A DNA stretch of 64,000 bases from Paracyclopina nana (GCA_019096065.1 JAGUCH010000001.1:8866001-8930000); one strand, 5' to 3'; positions 29,601 through 42,072 are shown, counted from the first letter of the stretch. Notes: a model not told the origin generated them from the sequence alone. Program-made: numbers and translations.

Positions 29601-31066
29601 ATCATGCCGGCTGGCTATTCTAGGCGCAATAGCAGTCGGACAATGATGATTATGCAAATGTTTAGCATCATCCCGGTGATCTATGATACGGGGTGAGAAA
29701 AATGTTGCTTATTCAGCTTTTGAATTTTCAAACCTAGCTGTGTGACACGTGATTAAATGCATTCCAGGCTCTCTTTTTTTTCTCTCAAAAAAATCTCTGT
29801 CGACCCTCAAAAGTTGGATTTTGAAACAAAAGTGCTTTTAATTTTTTTGAGCCCATTGTTTCCTTAATAAATCCAATCCAAAAAGCGTTGGGGCTTTTTT
29901 CCAGAATTGCCCCCAAGTGAGCCCTTGTTAAAGCTTGTCATGCATACCCAATGAGCAAAAGGGTTTCAAAACTTAATTTACAAATGAATATTGAGTGGCC
30001 TGGACTTGCTATTATTAACTTACAAGCAGAAGCTTTTTTTGCTCATTTCGACTCTCATTTGTCAATTTGGCACCTTTAGCTAGCGTAAGCTCACCACTCA
30101 TCTCAATCTGCTCCCTACTTGTTGGCTCCTGGACGTTCCAATAAACTGGAAGCTCTTCCATATAATAATATCTGGAGCCCTGGTGCCTACATTCTTCTTA
30201 AGATGGCATTCCTGGCTCGAGCTGTCTGGTATATTGATAGGGTGCAAATTGGTCGGTATTATTGGTACGATGATCAGCAGAAAATCCAAGCAGCGTCTGG
30301 CTATCAATGCCACCATTTACAATATGTGGATCTATCTGAGTTGATGAATAGACGTGTATTATTTTTTGCTCTTAGTAAAGAGTTTCAATTCTAATGATGA
30401 CCGAGGTGAGACTCATCCCCAAACATGATGTTTGATTAATGACTCTCAAAAGCGAAGGACACCCAACAGTTGAGCTTTAGCAAAAAACCTTTTTGAATTA
30501 ATGATGTAAATTACCTTTGGACTGATTTACATACAGGCCAGGTGTTCACCAAGCGCTTTGTAGGCAAAGATTTTCTAGCCCCTATGCTATAATTGAAGGT
30601 ATGTGCGAGTTGGTTTGTTTGACCTATGCACAGGAGCACTTCTACTGTTCCAAGGACAATATTTGCTAAATATTAGCAGTTTTTGCACTTTGCTCAAGCA
30701 AATGCATCATCTACCCATAAGAATGTTTTGGCTTAGATTGTCATGTTTTGAGCTTTTGTGGTATATTGAACAAGGGTATATTATTCGTCACGTTCGGAGC
30801 CAGCATAAAAATGCCTCCACGTTTTTCACGAACAAAATTCGAAGACATGTGGTGGATCTACTATCCAGACTTGTCAATATCGTAAATGCTCCGAAGAAGT
30901 CCATATAGAGGATCCTTTTTTGCACTTTGTTGAAGAGCCAACCTGTCCAATAGTAGAAGTAGTAGTGGTACATCCATAAAAGTAAGGGCAAAGAACAAAG
31001 TGGACCACACAGGCGAAAAATCAAAGGAGCCATTTTGTCCTGTCAGGAGAAGCCAATTTTCCAATA

Positions 31067-31235
31067 GGGCGTTCTCATATCGCAGTTTGGTCTAACCAAA
31101 ACTGATTTTAGTTAAACCACGCTGATTCTGGTTAAACTAAACGCTACAAGAATGCTGACTTTTGTCCGGACAAAAGTCAGTTTGGTCTAACCAGTATCAG
31201 TTTTGGTTTAACTAAAATGCGATATGAGAACGCCC
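31067..31235. mobile_element. Palindromic MITE, family 1, copy 1
   Basis: This 169-bp fold-back element has ends reading GGGCGTTCTCATATCGCA as perfect inverted repeats. The flanks are CAATA (31062-31066) and CAATG (31236-31240), a 5-bp target duplication with one mismatch. The arms are built of GGTTAAACCAAAACTGAT-like units in both orientations, with a perfect CTGACTTTTGTCC/GGACAAAAGTCAG palindrome inside. It shares its terminus with the elements at 57193-57421 and 61200-61578, although the interiors differ. No coding capacity. Confidence 0.87.
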
Positions 31236-34200
31236 CAATGAATGACCGATAGAGATCGTTGCACACACATGCTCATTTCCAGGCCCCTTTTTTGCAGGCT
31301 GAGAGAGATAAAGAGACAAGGGGCTCCTCCCGCTTCTGTCTTTCCTCGATGATGGCAGACTGTGATAACTAGCTTAAAAAACAGGGCAAATAACAAGCTG
31401 GGCCACGATGATGGCACTTTGAGATATTCCTGTGGAGAATATGTCACTCTCTTACGTTTTTTACATGACTTGTATTGTCTGCTAGCTTCTGACCCCATCA
31501 CAATGTTCCGACACGAGCAAAAAATACGGACCATCTCACGCATGGATCGACAAATCAGAGTAGTTGTAAATCTACATTTGTGGGTATCCTTACCCACTTA
31601 ACATAAATAAAAAAGGAAGAAAAGAATACACACATTTTATCAGCCTGATTCTTTTGCTGGTGTCCTTTAGGGGCACTGTCCTTCAGCTCGCACAAAAGCA
31701 CTTGCGTTGTGAGCCTTCATTGTGAAGGAGCGCTCAAGAAGTCCATAAAAGTGCCATTTGTGACACTACAGCCCCTGCATGACCCCTTGGGCTGGGGTTA
31801 GGGCTAAACTTCCTAGTTTTCTTTATGGATTCCACTCAAAATTCCTGTGGACTAGATTTTACAACGAGGCACGTATAGTATAGCAAAAAGTTCACTCTCG
31901 CGTGGGTCTACAGCTTTGACATAAAGCCATTCACGTGGTGGCCTCTGGCCAAATTAGTGCCGAGGCCTAGAAGTGAAGTTTCATCAGGAGAGAGCCTAAT
32001 TACATTCCCTGGCTGAAAGCATGACAGTTGTGCCCATTTTAGGGCGAACCTTCCCATTGTGCAGAAGAGCGCGTCTTTACTTAACAAAGGGTGAAAAGGA
32101 CGGTACTTAAGTGTAGCTACCCAGAAATATTTACACCAAAAGCCATTCATAGGCAAAATTTTTCCTTACATATGAATGGAGTAACTATGCCACACAGGCA
32201 TTTTCACGATCTTTCCCCTCAAAAGACGCCCAAAGGAAAATGAATGATAAAGTGGCCAATAGTGCGTAGTGTGTGTAGTTTTCAAGTATTATGCGAAGGA
32301 TATGAGCAGAAAGAAACGTAACTTCCTGAGTGCGTAAAAATCGAGGTTACCCATGCTGACTGAAGATTCATTTTTCGCCGTTTTTGTGGGCCTATCTGCA
32401 TAATATGTACGGACGTGGCAAGTAAGAAAAAGTGGAATAACAATTAAGGGCAGAAGAAGATATCTAGGCTAACGAGCCCCACGGCAGGGCTGCACGAAAC
32501 TTGTAGGTGCGTATTTTAAAGCTCGCAGTAAGATTGAGCTGAATTTCCCTTCATCGCAAAGGAAGGAATTTGAAACGGTGGTAAGTAATAGCAAGCAATA
32601 TGGACCACTAGTGAGGTGGTCTGGGCACGTGGTTGACAGTTATGGATTTGCCTTCATCCCTCTGAATTTGTTCCTCATCATTGGCAAAGCGATGATGACC
32701 TGCTACGTTTTCCATCATGTCTTCTCTATACAAAATTAGTTTGCGGACCATGCATCATCATCTCACGTCACATTTCTCACTCAATTCCATATCCATGTGA
32801 TTTTCAAGATGAGGTCAGCTCCAGAGCAAAACTGGGCTGCTGGAATTTATGGCCGTGCAGGAAAGTGGAGCAATAAATAGCGCGTGGTTTTTTGCAGAAA
32901 CTTAACGCTGGCATTCCGCTCTGAGTAGAAGATCATCGTTTCAAAATTGTCTCTATTTTGGAGAGGGCAACACTTACGGACCATTGCTCACACCTTGAAA
33001 AGACCTTTTTAAATGAACCTTCGAAAATTGGTAATTTTGTTTTTGATACACGAAATTGTTCATGCTCCATCTTTAGTGGGTTGGAAAAAAATAGACAAAA
33101 GCTTATGACGCGGCGCCCGGAATTGGTTTTGAAACCATTTTCTCCTCTTGCTTGGGCTGGAAATGGCTTCATAGTGGAGTAAAAGTTCTCAATTGCAATC
33201 TTTGAGGAGCTCACGTAAAAGGCAAAAACCTGGTAGTTGGTAGTAGTAGCATTTGCAGCCAGCGCGATCTCATTTCCTTTTAAACTTTTTCTTGGCCCCA
33301 TTTGTTTTTCAATTAGTCCAACTCAGCGTGAGATGCACATTTAATAAACTTTTTTCATGTTCATGCCCATATTTGCCTGAGTTGACACACTTTTTACAGG
33401 CAGCCCTGGTCTAGATTAGGTCATGACAACATTAATCAATTCTCATCAATACAAAGCTCACGGTGGGAGATGGACATCACCTTCAAATAATGAAAACACC
33501 TTTTCCAAAAGCGAATTTGATAGGCGAGCGAGCAGCCTAAATCATATTATTCGATTTGTGCGAGAGGAGGAGGAAAATTAAAGATTCAGCTTGATCATCT
33601 TTCTCCTATATTGAGTCATGCTCTGGGCTGTTTGGATTCCGCCAAGCCGCATTATTATCGCAGCCGCCGCGCGATGAAAATTCAAGTTTTTCAAAAGCAG
33701 TACGCAGTATTAACCTTCAGCGGGAGTTCATTATCTAATTCACTTGGATATGCCTTATCGCTTAGAAATCTACATTCCAACATCACCACCAAAATTCATA
33801 ACTGCGACGACCTCTCTTGCGCACCCAGAGGCAAAAACGATAACACCATGAATACGCGCGACTGCAAGGGGTCGTATTCTGATCTTTAACAACTGCTCCT
33901 ACAGATTTCTCGTAGATTTCCACAGATTATTCCAGTCAGCGTGCTATACGGGTTCAGTCATTTGAAGGATTCTTTTAGATCGACCTACTTTGTCGATCAG
34001 CTTTAATTTGCACCAATGTTATGGCAAAGGGGCTTGCACATAAAGTACAGCATATGATGTTGCGCGCTGGGGTCAGCACAAATGAGTTTGGAACTTTATG
34101 AATTGTAGCTCGGAGATATCCATCGGTATTTTACCCACTGTGTGTTCACAAAGCTGGAACCATGTTTTGTATGATGGGGTACCATACCGAGTTAACTACA

Positions 34201-35187
34201 AATATTTTCACATTATATGGGCTTTGGCTCATTTCTTTATTGCGCTACCTTTTCAGCGTCAAAACGTTTCGAGCTCAATAAACTTTGTATAATTGGAAGT
34301 TCGTTGACTGCGCCGAGTTAGTTCTACTTCATTACGCGTGGCTCGAAATTATGCAGCAGCAGTAGCAGAGTTTATCGCACATTCGACCTTTTTCGACTGT
34401 TTTCTCAAAATGGGTGGTGGTATGCTCACTTTGCGAGACCTTGGACAAAGTGACGCTTTTCTCAACAAAATTCAGTGAACGCGTGAATTCATCACGTTTG
34501 ACAGATGAGTGTTTAGAAAGCAAATTGCTTTCTGAGGCAAGCCAGATTATTGGCGAAGATGGATGGAACCTTTTAAGCTGGATCGTGTATAATACCCATA
34601 TTTTTCCTTATCATCACCTCCTCATCAGCAGCTCATCATTGTTTCCAAATTGTTTGCCCAAGATCACCTATGGAAAAATGGGAGATCTTTGTGAGGTCAT
34701 CCATCTTGCTGCTCGTCGCGGCTTTGAATTGCGCCAGAGCGTGCCAATGAATTACCAAAGATCCATGATTTGTGGTCACAACACTTCAAATGGACTCATG
34801 CCAAGGACTTTACAGCGTTTCTGGCGTCACAGTTAATAAATAAAAGGCTTGGCCCGTGTCATCTGCCCAAGATACAGACGCCATGCCTCATTTTTAATGG
34901 ATGCCCAACAAGGTTATAACTCAAGCCTTTCAGCAGATTGGAGGAAAACAATGGACGTAAAAAGTTGCACCGCAGCATTTAATCTGCCATAAGTTCCAGA
35001 TATCCGAAGCCATTTCCCACGACGGACACAGGTGAGTGCTAGCAGGTTAACCGTGCAATAATCAAAGAAACTACTACATGCAATTACCACCAAAAAATCT
35101 CTCCTTATTTTGGCAATAAACAATTTGCATTTGAAACATTTCATTGCCGCCGCGGTGAAATTACTTGCATTGTTGTGGTCTATTGAT

Positions 35188-35193
35188 TTTATT
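35188..35193 (-). promoter_or_regulatory. Poly(A) signal of knirps-like gene B
   Basis: AATAAA read on the minus strand, about 140 nt after the stop codon of paralogue B. It is the nearest canonical hexamer downstream of that stop that I noticed. Confidence 0.5.
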
Positions 35194-35331
35194 TCTATAC
35201 TATCACAGTGGACATTGTGTACTAGAAGATTTATATATAAAAAAGAACAAAGGAGCAAGGAAAGATCATCAATAAATACTAGCAAAAATAAAACATGGAA
35301 ACATTGCTGCAGTCTTGGAAAAAAGAACTAG

Positions 35332-37489
35332 CTATACACAAGTGAGGTCTAGTGGCATCTCATCAGGCTTCCTTTTCCCCACCTGGGGCTCCCGATGAGC
35401 CTCTTCGTCCTCATCGGTGTCGCTGAGGTGGGGAATGATTTCGCTTCCTACAGAGCTCACCGAGTCCTCTGAGCTGGATCTTTTGCTCAAGTCCATTGCC
35501 CCACCCTCTTTCGGGCCTAACATCAAGGGAGGCGAGACACTTCTAGATATTGGCGATGAGGGTCCAATTTTGTCCTCATCGGAGTCTTTGTTGTTATTGA
35601 GAGCTGCAGCAGCAGCCATGGCAGCTGCAGATGCTCTGAACCTTTCGAGTAAAGCTTTATGCTCAGCCAACACATCGTTCGTATCAGCAACTGCAGTATG
35701 AGCTGAGGTTGAGTTAGCAGGCAAGAACGGATAAGCCTTCCTAGCTGCGGCCAAGAGGTGGCTTGACGCCAGAAGTGGGCTCAGAAGGGCCTGTTTGTGA
35801 AGAGGTAAAGCTGACAGGCCTGGGATGTTGAAGGTGGGAGGCATAAATGGTAAGTGGCCGCTGAAAGGGGAGTATAGAGAAGCTGGGAACGGAAAGGGTG
35901 AAGCTGAGGAAGGAGTTGTCGTTGTTACAGGAGCACTTGCTGCCTGCTGCTTGGACGGCTGAGAGTGTTGATGATGATGAAGATTGAGAAAGTTGAACGA
36001 TGAGGGTGAATGTAGTTTGCTAGAGGCAGCTGAAGGTGGAGGGGATGGTGGTGGACTAGAGCGTCTCTGCTGTTGGCTGCTGGCCTTTGGGCTTGGGCTG
36101 TCCAATGGTCTCCAGAGAGGAGGACTGCTCATGTTGCTTGTACTCATAGCTCCATTTTTGGCTGTCAGCGTGGGGGAAGGCTCCATTGACGAGGGTGTTG
36201 ACACCGACGGTGGCCGATTTCCAGTGGCTTGCTGCATGAGGCAGTGGATTTTGAACCAATTCGATCTGCGACCATACCTCGAGCCAGACTTGGACATGCC
36301 AACCATGAGGCATTTGCGAAGGCGACAGGCTTTGCAAGCAGTGCGATTCTTTTTGTTTATGACACAGCGATAGTTGTTTTTGCATTCTTGGATTACGCTT
36401 TGATTGTTGCAGGTCCGTCCGAAGAAAGACTTGCAGCCTTCGCAAGTGAAGGCCCCAAAGTGGAAGCCTGCCGCGGGCTCGTCACAAACTCTGCACATTT
36501 GGTTTTGCATTGGATCCAGCTTGTCTATCTGTAACGCAAATGGAGAAAACCTACAGATAACTTTTCAGCGTAGGAGGGCTAGACGATCCTCTTGAAAAAA
36601 AGAGGCGATAGAGGGCACCACCCACGGCCCTTACTTGAACTGTCAATACTCTACTAATGGCCGCGTTTCGTTTTTCTCTCGCAAATATTTTCTCACGGCA
36701 AGAAAACCATGTGGGCATATGCTACAAGACAGCCTGAATGTAAATCACTGATCAGAGAAGTGGGTTTGAAAACGAGCTCATTCTCCTTTAGGGAGTTTAT
36801 GCTAATGCCTGTTTCCAGATCAGTTACCTGGATGCTAAAAGCTCGGGTATGTGGAAAATGTGGTTGCTCAAAAGCATGTGTCAACGATGCTTGGAGACAA
36901 ATGTTGCTGGTCCATAAATCACCCAGTGATTTAGTGAGCTAGTTCCCTTCCAAATGAGGATGTTTTCGAGACGGCTCGAACTCATTTCTAGTAGCTAATG
37001 AGGGCCATACACGCGGAGTTCCCACATTTTCATAATTGTTAAAAAGAGGTCGTTTTATGGCTGAAGACTACTAAAGGTGAGAATAGTGCTGCCATATTAT
37101 TGAATGGTGTGTGGCCAAACGGCGTGGCAGATTCTCCAGAGTCACGAAGTGGATGAATAAAGGAGCCGCTAGATGGCCCAGGCTCATAATGAACCGAGAT
37201 ATTAAATTCAAAATTGTATCATCTACGTCAAAACACGGCCGCCAATATAGTTTTTTCCGCTTCGTGACCTGACCCGCGTGCTACTCAATTGGTTCTGGAT
37301 CATAAAGGACTAGTCTGACTGCTGCTTGCGCTGGAAAATCACTTTAAATCGAGGTTGCTCCGCCAAGATTAATGAAAGAGGGTTTTAATTAAAGAAACGA
37401 AGCAAAAAGTGCGCAACGCTGTAAAAGTCTCTTACCCTGTTCTGATCGAAGGCTGGCGAGAAGGCCGCCAGATGAGGAGCCCCAAACAT
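35332..37489 (-). CDS. Knirps-family (NR0A) orphan nuclear receptor, paralogue B
   Basis: There are two coding exons on the minus strand, 37489-37436 and 36528-35332, giving 416 residues. Exon 1 encodes [18 protein letters not shown] and ends at donor AGG|GTAAGA; the acceptor is GTTACAG; the intron is 907 nt in phase 0. The ATG has A at -3, and an in-frame stop lies 14 codons upstream with no other Met between. Exon 2 starts IDKLDP, then the C4 zinc-finger DNA-binding domain (P-box CEGCKSFF) and the kni-box, as in paralogue A. The C-terminal half is Ser/Pro/Gln/His-rich and shares [11 protein letters not shown] and [10 protein letters not shown] with A. It carries AMDLS (residues 362-366) and a textbook CtBP-type PLDLT two residues from the C-terminus (410-414). 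There is no ligand-binding domain. Expected to be a nuclear repressor. Confidence 0.94.
36529..37435 (-). other. Intron 1 of knirps-like gene B
   Basis: This 907-nt GT-AG intron sits at the same codon boundary as the intron in paralogue A. I see no conserved internal exon in it. Confidence 0.85.
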
Positions 37490-38990
37490 GATTCGTCCGA
37501 GCTTCAACAAGGAAGAAGTTGCTGAAGAGTTCAGTGTTCAATGCGTGATTGGCGATGGGTGTCAGATCCCGGCTTCGGACCAACTGAGAGCCCAAAGTCA
37601 CCGTAGTCGCCATCGCATCGGAGTTTTGGGCATGTGCGACGGCATTGTAGTAGTAAAGTGGGGAAAAGTGGCCTGGTGAAGCGCGCGTTCATCTCACTGG
37701 CCACCGCGGCAACGGCGGCCATCTTCAAAGCTGAAAATCCCCAGGTGGAGCCCGTGTCACTGGATGGAAGATGGCGAGGGTGCCGATGCCATTCACGCGG
37801 CTCGCCACCAGGCCGATCGCGGCTTGAATTGGTTCTGCGGCACGACTGTCATTACGATCCGCGGAGGAGGCAAATTAGCATCATTAGGGCTTATAGCTCG
37901 GTTCGCCCAACAGGCTATATCGGACCGATCAAGGTGGTCTCCATGTACTATTTACATTCCTACGGGGCATTTTTCCTCAATTCCTCCCATCATGATTATT
38001 ACATCGACGAAGGTCAAAATAGGCACCCGTTTGTTATTAAAACGTCACTGTCACGCGTCGCGGCTCACGTCAGCCAGCCTTGGTTAACGAGCCTGCTTGA
38101 AAAGGCTAAACCTGTCGAGACTCTTTTTTTGCACCTTAGGAAAGGTCATCTAATGGCATATTACTCTTCCTGAAGCTCTTTGTCTTTGCCTTTGAAGTTT
38201 CGTCTTTAATAACACACCGCGCATGTTTAGCTTGAATTGATGAATGGCAGAAGATGATCGAGTCCAATCACAGGGTGCAGCGGAGAAACAAAAGCGAAAA
38301 CTTTTTTCGGCCGTCAACTGCCAAACAAGACGAATTGTTGGGAATAACCGTTTGATTGGTCGCTCGCATCGAAAATAGGCCCCCTTGGGAGAGAGGTTCC
38401 GACGCGGGCAACACTTGCCAACTACTTACGCTCGATACCTGGCACATTATTTGGTGCGAGCCACTGTGAACAGTTTTGAAAATCATCGGCGTTTTTGGGA
38501 TGATGAAAAATAAGCTTCGTGGTGTAGTCGGTCGAAAAAATTGCCAGCAGGACATCATTACCACCTCCGACAACATGTATATGTAATAGTTCACATTGGT
38601 GGTAGCTGAATTTTTGAGGTGAGACCTCAAGTGGCGCATATGCATCATCTTGAATGGAGTCGATTCGAAAAGTATAGCACAACATCAAAGATACTGCATT
38701 TTACTATTACCCAAAATGGGTTGCAGATGTTGGGCAATGAGCATGGCTTCAACTTTTCCTTCTTCGAATGCTTGCAAGGTTATCCAACTGGCAAATTGGA
38801 CTTTTCACCACCTTTGCAGTGATGAAGCCGCGCATATCGGCCCTTTGGTTTGACATAAAATTTGCAATTTTACGCCTGCAATGGCCACTCAACTCAAGGC
38901 CCGAAGCTTTCGTGATGCCTGCCTAAATGACGCAGGCCTCGCTGGCCTTCTTCAGTTCTGTCAAAGAGGCTTTGGCATGGGCTCCTACCT

Positions 38991-39898
38991 TAGGATCTAC
39001 TACGGACCCGGACTAGAAACTACTGTGACGGACCCGGACTAGCATCTACGCCGGACCCGGAATAGAATCTATTGCCACAACATACCAGGAATAGAAACTA
39101 CTGTAACAGAACCGGAATAGGATCTACTGAGAAACATAACAGGAATAGCATCTACAACAGACCTATACTTACATACTACAAAAACAGAACAGGAATAGAG
39201 CTTACAAGACAGAAACTAGGCCAGCAAAGTTAGTGAATGCATCAGGTAGATAATTCAGCTAAGTAATTAAGGTTATAACAAATAAGATATACTGAAGTAT
39301 GCAACAAGTTCTCCAAATCTTGGACATGTTTTTCAGTACTGTGGCTTAAAAAGTCATAGTCTAAAATGCAATAGGCAAGTTCTGAAGTTTGAGGCAAGTT
39401 TTAAAGTTAGGGGCAAGTCCTAAAGTTTTGGCCAAGTCCTGAAGTATTGGCCAAGTCCTTAAGTTTTGGCCAAGTCCTGAAGTTAAAGTTAAGTCCTGAA
39501 GTTAAAGGCAAGTCCTGAAGTTTGAGGCAAGTCTTGAAGTTAGAGGCAAGTCCCAAAGTTTCAGCCAAGTCTTGAAGTCTAGGCCAAATCTTGATGCATT
39601 GCCTAAGTCCTGAAGTATCAGCTAGGTTGTGAAGTATATCGCATTTCAGTATTAGGTCAGTCTAAATTCTATTATTAGCAATATTTTACATTCCTAGTCT
39701 GGTAAAAATTGCTGTTCCTGGTCTGTCACAGTAGTTTCTATTCCTGTACTGTCATAGTAGTTCCTATTCCTGCTCCGTCATGGAGTAGATTCTATTCCGG
39801 TATCGTCACAGTAGTTCCTATTCCGATCCGTCATGGAGTAGATTCTATTCCGGTAACGTCACAGTAGTTTTTAGCACAGTATGTCCTGGTAGATCCTA
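38991..39898. repeat. Fold-back block: inverted arms of tandem repeats around a 19-bp minisatellite
   Basis: The left arm (about 38991-39200) is a run of degenerate 25-35 bp units such as GGAATAGAATCTACTG followed by TGACGGACCC. The right arm (about 39690-39898) contains the same units in reverse complement, such as GTAGATTCTATTCCGG. The outer ends are TAGGATCTAC and GTAGATCCTA. The centre (39373 to about 39640) is a separate array of about 14 copies of a 19-20 bp unit near GGCCAAGTCCTGAAGTTTTG. No open frame spans it. It resembles fold-back (FB-like) transposons in organisation. I could not identify a clear target duplication. Confidence 0.75.
39373..39640. repeat. 19-20 bp minisatellite (about 14 units)
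   Basis: Degenerate direct repeats of GGCCAAGTCCTGAAGTTTTG. The core AAGTCCTGAAGT recurs in most units with substitutions. It forms the centre of the larger fold-back block. Confidence 0.85.
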
Positions 39899-42072
39899 TT
39901 CCGGCTTCCCTTTGGCATTTATAACGACAAATATGTTTGGGTAGCCAAAGTTGATTGATTTTCGTTCTTTTTTGCTGGTGAGGCTGATTCAAAAGACTCT
40001 GCAGGCTCCTCGACTTCTTCTGAATATCATAAGCAAAGTTTGCATGGGGTCAAGCCCAGTGACAGATGATGAACGAGTTTGTGCACCATGATGATCATGA
40101 CAAGACCCATTTGATGTTTTTACACTTTCACTCGAGGGGCGCCAATAATATAAATGATGTATGGATGCTTAATGCTTGCCTGATTGAGGCCCACTGTGCA
40201 TTGCAGAATTTCAAGATAGGACATAATTTGATCGATCGAACGGACTTCCCAGCTATTTCCACAATAACAAGCCGCAGCTCAGTAGGGTTATAGTATAATA
40301 GATGGAATGAGTACAAAGGTGGAAAATGAATGAATCAAAGCTACTCACGTTGATAGTGGTATCCATCCATTGCATTGAGAGAAGCTAGAGAAGACAAAAA
40401 ATTGGTCAGGACAACAATTAACCAGCATTATTTGGTCAAAAATTAATAATGATGAGCTCAATCTTATAACTCAACTGCATTTGCTTAAGATGCATCAAGT
40501 GATAATTTTTCATATCAAAAAGTGCCTAATCATCAGGATGCAAAATAGGCTTGAATAATGCTAAATCGCCATATGGTGGATGGCAAAAAAATGGCTGCTG
40601 GTCGAGGCATCATTATTCATTAGAGACTAGGACGTGCCACTTTCATCTCAAATTACCGCATATACCAGCTAGCTCGAAGTTGATTATCATGATTCACTTC
40701 AATAAGCTCCTCCGCGCTTTTTTGCCAATACCACTAATGATAGCTTCTAAACGAGATTTCAAACTCTTAATGCGAGTGCAATTTCCTCATGCCGTACCCG
40801 CCGTTGTGAGTGACACATCCATTTCATATCTTTTTAGGTTTCTCGACTTTTTTGACCAGCAGCTCTTACCTATCTTCTACATGCCCAGCTTTTCAATTGC
40901 TTTGGGTCGAAAATGTCATAAAAAAGTTATGATCGTGTTGCCACTGCTGCAGACTACAATTTTATTCATAACAAGGCAAGCCTAACCGGGTGGATTATTG
41001 CTTTCCTAGACTACCCACAGGTTATTTGCAAATCTTGTCAGCTAGTTGGCCGCCCTGTGCAAATGTATTATGCATCGAGTGACATTTTGATGTGTAATTT
41101 CGAGCTGCTCAAAATATCATTTTAGCAAGCACAAAGCATGCTTTAAAGTGCCACTTGATGGACCTACTACAACGAAGACGAAGAAGAAAGTAAAAAAAGC
41201 CAGCCAAGTAGAAGAAAATTTTGACCTCATCTTCACGCGAGTTTAATTGAAGTGCATAAGTACTTATGTGCGTGTTATTGTGCAAGAACTGCATTTTGTG
41301 GCCAATCACCTAATGGACAGAGCAAATTGTCGTGACACGAAATTTTACTGATCGCTTTCATGGGACAATTGTCACGTGGATCCATGAGGTTCTTGGGGCA
41401 AACTCAAATGCCACAAAGTCATCGTGGGCCCTAAGAAGTTGGGCTAAAGCATCCCATCAGCCAAAACGCCAACAGCGCCGCACTGGAATTTAAAAAAAAG
41501 GAGCATATTGGTGATGTTGCAAAGTAACTTGATGGGAGCATTCCCCATCAAGTCTCCTCTGCGTGGCCTACAAATTGCCAGCTTTTCCATTCGTTCGAAA
41601 ATTGAGCACAAGAATCTTCTTTTTTTATGGCCTGAAGGTTAATTTGAAAGTAGCCATAATTTTCTCAAGCCATGCCTGGCATATTGTGGTCCTCGTCGTC
41701 TCTCGGGGCCGGATTTGGAATAACTCCATAACGTGCTAAGCATGTTTTGATGACTTGTGTACTCGTGCTCAGTTGTATATGGTTACTGGCGAGACTTCCA
41801 AGGCATATTTCGCTTTTGTCACGCTGCTGCCCATTGGCCTCTCAACAGGGGATCCAAATGAATGGCCTGAGATGATCATGAAAAGAGGCACCTCTGGAAC
41901 TGGATCCTAGCCAAAAAGCATTCCATCAATCGCACCTTTGGACATAATTGAGCATCCGACTTCGAATTTTTCCAAGAAGCGAAGCTCTGAGTAGCCCACT
42001 CACTTTTTAAGTCTGATTATTTCTGAGTTTCACGATTAATTTTCTGTCAGAGGCTCGCAAGCAAGTTTGAAC

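Larger units (their letters stand above)
20621..35331. other. Intergenic DNA between the convergent knirps paralogues
   Basis: This is about 14.7 kb between the two stop codons. I found no supportable coding exon. It contains the 169-bp palindromic element at 31067-31235. It must also hold the 3' untranslated regions of both knirps genes at its edges. The rest may be regulatory, but I cannot show that from sequence. Confidence 0.6.

Noticed and set aside
34414..34836. 140-codon open frame on the plus strand
   Set aside because: No recognisable motif and no supporting splice sites or conserved neighbour.
36229..36534. 101-codon frame on the plus strand, mirrored at 19424-19729 on the minus strand
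   Set aside because: Both are antisense shadows of the conserved knirps DNA-binding domain. Their similarity to each other only reflects the paralogy of the sense strand.
37634..38173. 179-codon open frame on the plus strand
   Set aside because: Lies antisense to the GC-rich region just upstream of the coding exon of knirps-like gene B; no domain seen.
38960..39930. CRISPR-like array
   Set aside because: The repeats are degenerate, contiguous and inverted, without unique spacers, in a eukaryotic context. It is a tandem/fold-back repeat.
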